Shown: piece by piece, positions 57,778 to 64,000 of the stretch
Layout: every line of letters starts with the position of its first letter
How positions within the stretch are numbered: the stretch's first letter is position 1
Assembly: GCA_026645815.1 (NCBI GenBank)
Contig: JAPKMR010000010.1
Location: 35,637 to 99,636, forward strand
Length of the DNA stretch: 64,000 nucleotides
Source: Anaerolineae bacterium
GTDB lineage: Bacteria > Chloroflexota > Anaerolineae > B4-G1 > SLSP01
Direction: 5' to 3'
The notes under the pieces: model-generated
What the model was told of the DNA's origin: nothing
Seen by the model: only the letters and a program-made list of their open reading frames with translations
The model's database searches: none
Position numbers and translations under genes: made by a program

Positions 57778-60738
57778 CTACCCAGCATTGTCAGCATTAC
57801 CACTGAGTAACCACCCCATGATTTGCTCCAACGTTGCCGTCTGCCCACGCTCCCGCGCCGCGGCGAATACCTCTGGCGCCAGCTGCGTCTGAATTGCGGC
57901 GAGCTGCTCCTCGATGTTGATAGGCACCTCGCTATAATCAGCAGGCAGCGTCTGCACAAAGACGAAAACTACAGCAGACAGCTCGGGGTCAGTGGTAGAT
58001 AACATCTGCGCCCATTCCAAGAGCACGCTGGATACAAGGCGCAAATTATTGATATCACGGGAAGCGCGCAAGGCCTCCGAATAGAGTTGCTGAGCCTTGG
58101 TGTTCTCACCAGATTGCACGGCAATCTGCGCCAATGCCACTTGCGTCAGAATCGAGCCAAAAGCATCCTGGACAGCCTGGAATGAAGCCAGGCTCTGCTC
58201 CAACATCAGGCGCGCTGCCGGGAAATCCCCTTTTCCCAGCAAGAAACTCGACCAATCAAAACGGGTGTAAGCCACAATACGGCGCTCGCCGAGTTCCTGA
58301 CCCAAGGCAATACTTTGCTCGAAATAAGGGATGGCTTTCTCAAAACCCTCGCTTTGCGCTATTGCCCCCCCCAAATGATTCGTGACATAAGCCCGCATCA
58401 GCGGTGTGCCCAAATCTTGAAAGCGTTCATAGCTTTCCTGGAAACAGCGCCGCGCGGTGGCGTGATCCCCCGTATCACGAGCAATCACTCCCAGGTGATC
58501 CAGACAATTAGCGATTCCAGTCGGGTTGGCAGTTCGGCGGTGCAATTCCAGACTGCGTTCCAGCTCAGAGCGAGCCGTACCATATTCACCCAGAGTCCAG
58601 GAAATCGTGCCCAATTGACCGTGCACAACCGCCTGCCCGACCAGATCCCCCTCAGCCTCATAGAGAGCTAGAGCCTCACGAGCATAGGTCACAGCAGTAG
58701 CATAATCACTGCCCGCCCAGGCAATGCGCCCAAAAACGCTAAGAGTTCGAGCCAGCACCTCGCGAGTTCCCAATTCACGATTGATAGCCAAAGCCGTTTC
58801 CACGTATGAGCGCGCCTGTTCGTGATGATTGAGTTCTGCCGTCAAAGAAGCCAAAAGAACCAGAAGATGCCCGCGTATGGCGGTTGCTTCAGGGCTGCTC
58901 AGGAGCTGCAACATCTCCAAAGCAGATTCTATCAGCCTGATCCCTTCAAGATTGCGCCCATGCATCGAAAGGAAAATGGTCAGACTTGGAGCAGCCTGCC
59001 GCAACGCCGAGAAATCTCCCTGCTGCACGGCCCATTGCCAGGCCGCGCGCATGTCTTCAAACATGCCGGCGATGGCCTCAAGCGCCTCAGATTGAGCAGG
59101 ACCGGTAAGCGCCGGTTCCTGCTGCTGCAGAAACGCAACAAAGTAAGCGCAATGGCTTTGACGCAGCCCTATTTCGCGCTTCGGCGTGCCCTGAAGCTTT
59201 TCCAAGGCGTATTGGTGCAACAAGGCATGCATGGCGTAACGGTCTTTGTGCCGGCGCTGTAGCAGGGATTTGTCTACCAGAGCCGCCAGCAGAGATAGGG
59301 TAACAGCGGAATTTACCGACGGGTCTATGGCGCGCAAAAGCGTTACCGCGGCCTCACGGTGAAAGCCACTCTGAAATACCGCCCACGCGCTCAGCGCATC
59401 CTGTTCCTGCGCAGTCAGCAGCTGCCATGAATACTCAAACACCGCCCGAAGGCTGCGATGACGGTCCGGTCGGTCACGTTGGGTGGTGCTGAGGAAATCC
59501 AGGCTGCGATCCACTTCAGCTGCCACTTCAGCGCAAGATAACACGCGCAACCAGGAAGCGGCAAGTTCCAAAGCCAACGGCATCCCCATGACACGTGCGC
59601 AGATGTGGGCGACACAATCGCGTCGGTCCGCATCAAGTTGGAACTCGGGGTCAGCCAGCTGCGCATGTTGGAGAAACAGCTGCACAGCAGAATAACTCTC
59701 CAACGCCAACGCCTTATCATCAGGGAAGCTCATACCGCCAACGGGGTAAATCTGCTCTTCCCGTAGATTCAGCCGCTCGCGCGAGGTGATCAAGACCTTA
59801 ACACCGGGAGCCTGCGCCAGGATCTCCATCACCAGCAATGCACCCTCCAGCAGGTGCTCAAAATTATCGAGCACCAGGAGCAGGTGTTTCTCACGCAGGT
59901 AGTGGAGCAGCTGAGTTCTGGGTGCATCGCGCTGATAGAAAGTGATGCGCAAAGCTTCAGCCATGGCCGGAACCAGTTGCTCGGGTGCAGAGAGCTCGGC
60001 AAGAGGCACGAAGAAGACGCCATTGGGAAATGTTTCGATATGCTCGGCAGCGGCTTGCAACGCCAGACGGGTCTTCCCCATACCTCCAGGCCCCAGAAGG
60101 GTAAGCAAACGGCAGGTTGGATCCACCAATCGCAGGGCTATCTCACGCAATTCCTCCGTGCGCCCCACAAAAGGCGTGGGTTGGGGTGGTAAGTTATGCG
60201 GGTGCGCTGATAGCGTACGCAATGCAGGGAACTCCTGCAAACACAAATCGGGGTGCAGCAACTGGAAGATATGTTGTGGTTCGCTCAAATCCTTGAGCAA
60301 GTGATTCCCCAAATCACGCAGGGAGGCATTTGAGGGCAAAAGCGCCGTGCGCGCCAGCTCACAGGTGAGCAGAATTTGCCCGCCCCAAGCGGCTGAGAGT
60401 AAGCGCGCCGTACGGCTCACTTCCAGCCCAAAGTAATCACTCTCACGGCGGCGGGCCTCACCCGTATGCAAGGCCATCCGCACACGGAGGTCGCCAATGG
60501 CGCTCCAATCCTGCGCCGTAATCGCCTGTTGTACAGCGATGGCGCAAGCCAGCGGTTCACCACCCTCGAAGACAGCGAAATAACCATCGCCAGTATTCTT
60601 GATGACCTGCCCTCCATGACGCACAATCAACGATTCCAGCAACGCGTCATGTCGAGGCAGCGCCTCCTCCATCGCGCGGGGATATTGCACCCAGCGTTCC
60701 GTAGAACCTTCGATATCGGTGAACAAAAAAACAGGCAT
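57778..60738 (-). CDS. Adenylate-cyclase-like STAND ATPase with TPR repeats
   Basis: A 986-residue multidomain signalling protein. Residues 1-160 are a class III nucleotide cyclase domain ('FTDIEGSTERW' with D8, 'VIKNTGDGYFAVF' with K47 and D51). The transition-state pair normally written Asn...Arg reads S108...R112 ('GLEVSRTARL'), so the asparagine is lost and catalysis may be weak or absent. Residues ~185-480 are a STAND/NB-ARC-like ATPase with Walker A GPGGMGKT at 216-223 and Walker B 'LLLVLDNFEHLL'. The rest, from ~540, is at least eight TPR-like helical pairs. A typical Chloroflexota/Actinobacteria regulator. It lies 10 bp after the comM remnant on the same strand. Confidence 0.87.
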   Translation of the reverse strand: MPVFLFTDIEGSTERWVQYPRAMEEALPRHDALLESLIVRHGGQVIKNTGDGYFAVFEGGEPLACAIAVQQAITAQDWSAIGDLRVRMALHTGEARRRESDYFGLEVSRTARLLSAAWGGQILLTCELARTALLPSNASLRDLGNHLLKDLSEPQHIFQLLHPDLCLQEFPALRTLSAHPHNLPPQPTPFVGRTEELREIALRLVDPTCRLLTLLGPGGMGKTRLALQAAAEHIETFPNGVFFVPLAELSAPEQLVPAMAEALRITFYQRDAPRTQLLHYLREKHLLLVLDNFEHLLEGALLVMEILAQAPGVKVLITSRERLNLREEQIYPVGGMSFPDDKALALESYSAVQLFLQHAQLADPEFQLDADRRDCVAHICARVMGMPLALELAASWLRVLSCAEVAAEVDRSLDFLSTTQRDRPDRHRSLRAVFEYSWQLLTAQEQDALSAWAVFQSGFHREAAVTLLRAIDPSVNSAVTLSLLAALVDKSLLQRRHKDRYAMHALLHQYALEKLQGTPKREIGLRQSHCAYFVAFLQQQEPALTGPAQSEALEAIAGMFEDMRAAWQWAVQQGDFSALRQAAPSLTIFLSMHGRNLEGIRLIESALEMLQLLSSPEATAIRGHLLVLLASLTAELNHHEQARSYVETALAINRELGTREVLARTLSVFGRIAWAGSDYATAVTYAREALALYEAEGDLVGQAVVHGQLGTISWTLGEYGTARSELERSLELHRRTANPTGIANCLDHLGVIARDTGDHATARRCFQESYERFQDLGTPLMRAYVTNHLGGAIAQSEGFEKAIPYFEQSIALGQELGERRIVAYTRFDWSSFLLGKGDFPAARLMLEQSLASFQAVQDAFGSILTQVALAQIAVQSGENTKAQQLYSEALRASRDINNLRLVSSVLLEWAQMLSTTDPELSAVVFVFVQTLPADYSEVPINIEEQLAAIQTQLAPEVFAAARERGQTATLEQIMGWLLSGNADNAG

Positions 60739-60748
60739 GATTTAACTC

Positions 60749-61639
60749 TCAAAGCTCCAGCACGCGAGTCCGATATTGGAGCGCTTCGGCTAGATGGTGT
60801 ACTTGAATTTGTGGGGCGCCTTCAAGGTCGGCGATGGTGCGAGATACCTTCAACACCCGGTGATAGGCGCGCGCGCTCAAGTGCATCTGACGCATTGCCG
60901 CGCGCATAAGGGACTGCGCGTCCTCACGGAGCGCGCAGAACTGGCGTAACTCCGCGGGTCCCATATCAGAGTTACAGGCGAGGCCTGTTCCCTGCATCCG
61001 CACGCGCTGTCGTTCGCGCGCCGCTTCGATGCGAGCGCGAATCACGGCAGAAGGCTCACCAGGTGTGGCACGGCTGAGCTTGTCAAAAGGGACCCGCGGT
61101 ACTTCGATGTGAATATCAATTCGATCCAACAATGGGCCTGAAATCCGCTTGCGATAGCGTTGAATGATGCCGGTGGGACACGTACAGGCACGCTCAGGGT
61201 CACCATAATAGCCACAGGGACAGGGATTCATGGCGGCAATCAGCATGAAATTAGCCGGGAAAGTGAGACTTCCCTGCGCCCGGCTGATAGTGACCAGTTT
61301 GTCCTCCATGGGCTGGCGCATTACTTCCAACACCTTGCTGTTAAATTCGGGCATCTCATCCAGAAACAGCACGCCACGATGCGCCAGGCTGATTTCCCCC
61401 GGGCGGGGCCAGTGCCCGCCGCCCACCAGACCGGCATTGCTGATCGTGTGATGCGGCGCACGAAAGGGCCGCTGCTGAATCAAAGGCGTGCCTGGCGGTA
61501 GCATATCGGCGACGCTGTAAATGCGGGTCACCTCCAGAGCTTCTTCGAGGGAGAGCAAAGGCAAAATGCCGGGCATAGCCCGCGCCATGAGCGTCTTACC
61601 GGCGCCAGGAGGACCGACCATCATCATGTGCGTTACTAC
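60749..61639 (-). pseudogene. comM: comM/yifB 3' part, separated from its N-terminal half
   Basis: The C-terminal ~296 residues of a ComM/YifB Mg-chelatase-like AAA+ helicase. Normal sequence starts at 'THMMMVGPPGAGKTLMARAMPGILP' (Walker A GPPGAGKT) and runs to the C-terminus: 'EISLAHRGVLFLDEMPEF' (Walker B), 'ANFMLIAAMNPCPCGYYGD', 'SGPLLDRIDIHIEVPRV', 'LSARAYHRVLKVSRTIADLEG'. ComM proteins are ~500-510 residues with ~215 before Walker A; that part is absent here. Immediately upstream, the reading frame is replaced by the tail of a serine recombinase, in a different frame. The N-terminal half should lie beyond the window if this is a simple insertion. Loss of ComM is expected to impair natural-transformation recombination. 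Confidence 0.85.
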
Positions 61640-63308
61640 CGCCATGTGCTTTCGCCTGTTTGCGACTACCCTTATCCGGGATTCCCGCTTCACCGTCGTT
61701 ACCGGTTTGGTCATTCCCTGTATCATCCTCGTTATCATCTCCAATCGCAAACCAGCCTTCGAGATGATCAATCTCACCAGTCTCAGGATTCAAGTATACT
61801 ACAAGATGGAGCATTTCATAAAGCTGGCGTTTTGTGGTTTCAGGGATGTTACCCTCTAGGTTGGCTCGGATTCTCCTAACGAACCCTTCGAGTTCCTGCC
61901 ATTCAGCAATTTGCGGAGCATCTGCCAACTGAGTTTCTACCGCCTGTATCTGTTTCTCAATTTCGGCTATCTCGGCCTTTATGTCACTTCTGTGGGCAAG
62001 ATAGTCATCTTTGCTTAACTCAATGTCTGGATCAACATATGCCTTGTCGAGATTCTGTCGCTTGGTCTGAGCTTTCCCGCGTGATCTTCGCAGTGTTTCA
62101 AGGTGTCGTCGTAGATGGCCTTGAGACTCCTGTTGTTGTTCCAGTACCGCCATGTATCCCCTGCGCAACCTTTCCGGATCAAGTAAAATACCTTTCACTC
62201 GACTCCAAACTTCCGGCTCGATGATTCTCGCTGAGACGACCTTATTTGAACAATGCCCAGATTTGACTCTGTGACGATATGACTGAGCATCATTTATTCG
62301 TCTGTGCCTACCTGCTTTCTGAGTAGACGAAGCAAAAGACATACCGCATCTCGCACAACGTACCATTCCCGAAAGCAGGTAGAAACGTTTGGCTTGTTGA
62401 CGTCGACTTTGTCCATTATGCTTGAGACGTTCCTGGACGAATTCAAACAATCCGCGATCAACCAAAGGCGTCGTTTCAATTTCTATCCACTCCGAGGGAT
62501 CACGAAATTCCACGGCGCCTCGACGACTTGTTCTACGTTGGTTATAGTACATCCTGCCTGCATAGGCCCCATGTGTGAGAATATTGCGTACGGTTGTTTT
62601 TGACCATTTTTCACCGCCGCGAGGGGGAATTATTCCTTCAGAATTCAATACGGATACAATCGAGTGCAGCGAGTGACCATCATCGCCATACATGCTAAAG
62701 ATACGTTTGACAACCTCGGCCTCTCCCAAATTGATTGATAGTCCGCCCATTGCCTTTGCATCAAGCGTGTAGCCGAATGGGGCAGTCCCACAAACGAATA
62801 ACCCGGCTTCCGCCTTTCTCCGTTTGCCTCGCGCGCAGCGCTCGACACGCTTGGCGTTTTCCCACTTAGCAAAAGTGGCTTCGAGATCCTTCCGCACTTC
62901 ACCTTCAGGAGTATTGTCGTAGCTGCCCTGAACATACTCGACCCGCGCTCCAAATTGCTCGAAATCGCGTTCTATCGTTTCCCGGATATAGGGGTCGCGG
63001 GCCAAACGATCAATGGTCAAGACGATCACGACATCAAAACCCTCTCGTTTCAAGTATGCAAATGCACGGTTCAGGGCCGGTCTAGAAATTTCTAGACTTG
63101 TGTAATCATCAACGTAGGCGGCGACAGCACTCTCGGCGTTCTCTGGTACATCGAGGCCTGATTCGCGATCCACAAAGCAGTCTCCCACGAGCGTATAGCC
63201 TTTCTGCTCTGCATATGCAACGCATGCTTGTATTTGTGTAGGAATGGAATAGTTATCCCGTTGCCTGTCTGTTGACACTCGTGCACTAATTATTGCTCGC
63301 TTTGCCAT
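61596..63308 (-). CDS. Large serine recombinase (site-specific integrase)
   Basis: A 570-residue large serine recombinase. The resolvase domain starts 'AKRAIISARVSTDRQRDNYS' with the catalytic serine S12 and 'DRLARDPYIRE' near 105. The recombinase domain has 'RCARGKRRKAEAGLFVCGTAPFGY' near 160 (core GTAPFGY). A zinc-ribbon with 'VRCARCGMSF' and 'GHCSNKVV' is near 310-350, then a coiled-coil and a C-terminal tail. AAGGAG precedes the ATG at 63308. The last ~15 codons extend into comM-derived sequence in another frame, and the stop (TAA) lies inside the comM Walker A coding region. This is what a recombinase gene at the end of an integrated element looks like. Confidence 0.9.
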   Translation of the reverse strand: MAKRAIISARVSTDRQRDNYSIPTQIQACVAYAEQKGYTLVGDCFVDRESGLDVPENAESAVAAYVDDYTSLEISRPALNRAFAYLKREGFDVVIVLTIDRLARDPYIRETIERDFEQFGARVEYVQGSYDNTPEGEVRKDLEATFAKWENAKRVERCARGKRRKAEAGLFVCGTAPFGYTLDAKAMGGLSINLGEAEVVKRIFSMYGDDGHSLHSIVSVLNSEGIIPPRGGEKWSKTTVRNILTHGAYAGRMYYNQRRTSRRGAVEFRDPSEWIEIETTPLVDRGLFEFVQERLKHNGQSRRQQAKRFYLLSGMVRCARCGMSFASSTQKAGRHRRINDAQSYRHRVKSGHCSNKVVSARIIEPEVWSRVKGILLDPERLRRGYMAVLEQQQESQGHLRRHLETLRRSRGKAQTKRQNLDKAYVDPDIELSKDDYLAHRSDIKAEIAEIEKQIQAVETQLADAPQIAEWQELEGFVRRIRANLEGNIPETTKRQLYEMLHLVVYLNPETGEIDHLEGWFAIGDDNEDDTGNDQTGNDGEAGIPDKGSRKQAKAHGGSNAHDDGRSSWRR

Positions 63309-63376
63309 CACTCTTGCTCCTTATTGCTATAGTGATTCAGGGCGGCCCTGCCGGGCAAGGTCGCCCTGCGTACGCT

Positions 63377-63874
63377 TTACACCAGCGCCGTGTAGTATGT
63401 CCCCCGGCAATTACCGTGCTTTCGCAGGAGACCACGTTCTACTAAATCAGCCAGATCGAGCCGTAGCGTCTCTGGCGTGACCTTGGGACACACACGCTGC
63501 AGCTCGCCATTGGTGATTTGACCTCTGCGTCGTGCTGCGATGAGGGCCTGCTGCTGGCGTGGATTCAACTGCTGCGGTACGATACGCTCATCCAAAAGAC
63601 TGTCTTGCGTGTGTTGCCCATCCTCACCGAGGACTGTGGCGGTCTCCTCTGGTGTCAGTTGCAGGGCCTCGCAGATGTCAGCCAGGAGTAACACTGCAGG
63701 TGCCTCTATCACTGACCATGGTTCCGGCGCGGCACCCTCCTCCAGCTCCTCGCGAAAGTGGCGTAACCGGTTGACGACGTTCTGATGGTGTTTGCCAGCG
63801 AGGTAATGCTCGACACGCTCCCGGACGCTAGGCCCGACTTTGACGAGTTCCATTTCCTGTCCATAGATTACCAT
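63377..63874 (-). CDS. Winged-helix protein carried beside the recombinase
   Basis: Function not recognised. A 165-residue protein. The C-terminal ~60 residues form a winged helix of the DeoR/Fic-tail kind ('LNPRQQQALIAARRRGQITNGEL', 'PETLRLDLADLVERGLLRKHG', then 'CRGTYYTALV' as the wing). The N-terminal half is helical and charged ('RERVEHYLAGKHHQNVVNRL'). GGGAGG lies ~6 nt before the ATG at 63874; an upstream frame extension is unlikely. It lies 69 bp upstream of the recombinase gene on the same strand, so it may regulate integration or excision. It is presumed cargo of the comM-integrated element, which continues past the window. Confidence 0.7.
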   Translation of the reverse strand: MVIYGQEMELVKVGPSVRERVEHYLAGKHHQNVVNRLRHFREELEEGAAPEPWSVIEAPAVLLLADICEALQLTPEETATVLGEDGQHTQDSLLDERIVPQQLNPRQQQALIAARRRGQITNGELQRVCPKVTPETLRLDLADLVERGLLRKHGNCRGTYYTALV

Positions 63875-63910
63875 CCTGCACCTCCCACAAGTTCTGTGCA
63901 TATATGCAAA

Positions 63911-63953
63911 AAACGACTTGCCCACTCCGTGATGGCAGCAGGCAAGCCGTTTG
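63911..63953. promoter_or_regulatory. Inverted repeat upstream of the winged-helix gene
   Basis: AAACGACTTGCC and GGCAAGCCGTTT arms (one mismatch) separated by ~18 bp, 37 bp before the winged-helix gene and just left of a rightward promoter. The position fits an operator shared by divergent genes of the element. Confidence 0.45.
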
Positions 63954-63955
63954 AC

Positions 63956-63984
63956 TTGCGGCTGAGGCATTCCCCGCATATAAT
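63956..63984 (+). promoter_or_regulatory. Probable rightward promoter at the window edge
   Basis: TTGCGG (63956-63961) and a perfect TATAAT (63979-63984) with a 17-bp spacer, pointing to a gene beyond the window, divergent from the winged-helix gene. Confidence 0.5.
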
Positions 63985-64000
63985 GCGAGTAGCCTGACCG

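Overview
The window (about 55 % GC by eye, no rRNA) reads like a chromosomal segment of a Chloroflexota bacterium, probably of the Anaerolineae kind. This is an inference from gene content and style: secreted enzymes with long Thr/Pro linkers, single-polypeptide pyruvate:ferredoxin oxidoreductase beside a dihydroorotate-dehydrogenase-like gene, a cyclase-STAND-TPR regulator, many short hairpin repeats, and a large set of NDP-sugar genes. Promoters of TTGNNN-16/18-TATAAT type and AGGAG ribosome-binding sites are easy to see.

Layout. 0-13.8 kb: partial RseP-type site-2 protease, a surface-anchored GH99-like glycosidase, a FIST protein, a TauE/SafE permease, a small sugar operon (GT2, GNAT, dTDP-4-dehydrorhamnose reductase), an SLC13 permease, a solitary beta-class DNA methyltransferase and miaB. 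13.8-22 kb: first polysaccharide cluster, mostly minus strand (flavin oxidoreductase, O-antigen ligase, WbpM/CapD-type dehydratase, DegT aminotransferase, nucleotide-sugar dehydrogenase). 22.8-31.2 kb: cobalamin adenosyltransferase, DHOD-like protein, nifJ, moeA, an RsmC-like methyltransferase and tRNA-Thr(CGU). 31.2-47.1 kb: second polysaccharide cluster, plus strand. Acetyltransferase, aminotransferase, oxidoreductase, dehydrogenase and UDP-GlcNAc 2-epimerase together match the WbpD/E/B/A/I pathway to UDP-ManNAc(3NAc)A. Wzx flippase and five glycosyltransferases accompany them. This cluster is scarred by an IS3 remnant next to a decapitated acetyltransferase, and a VapBC-like toxin-antitoxin pair is wedged between glycosyltransferase genes.

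47-60.7 kb: minus-strand envelope and housekeeping genes: PDZ protein, PLD-like lipoprotein, dual-specificity phosphatase, HerA-like ATPase, polysaccharide deacetylase, Nudix hydrolase, ECF sigma/anti-sigma pair, tRNA-Leu(CAA), HAD phosphatase, UbiD decarboxylase, DegV, and the 986-residue cyclase-STAND-TPR regulator.

60.7-64 kb: the 3' half of comM/yifB ends abruptly just before its Walker A motif, where the reading frame of a large serine recombinase runs in. This looks like one end of an integrated element that continues past the window, leaving comM split. Other notable signals are a two-copy ~166-bp dispersed repeat with a perfect 43-nt hairpin and related hairpins elsewhere, and short AT-rich repeat-like stretches inside the ubiD-like and wecB coding sequences. 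No clearly unprecedented multi-gene system was found. The strongest candidates for follow-up are the comM-integrated element with its unknown cargo and the hairpin repeat family.
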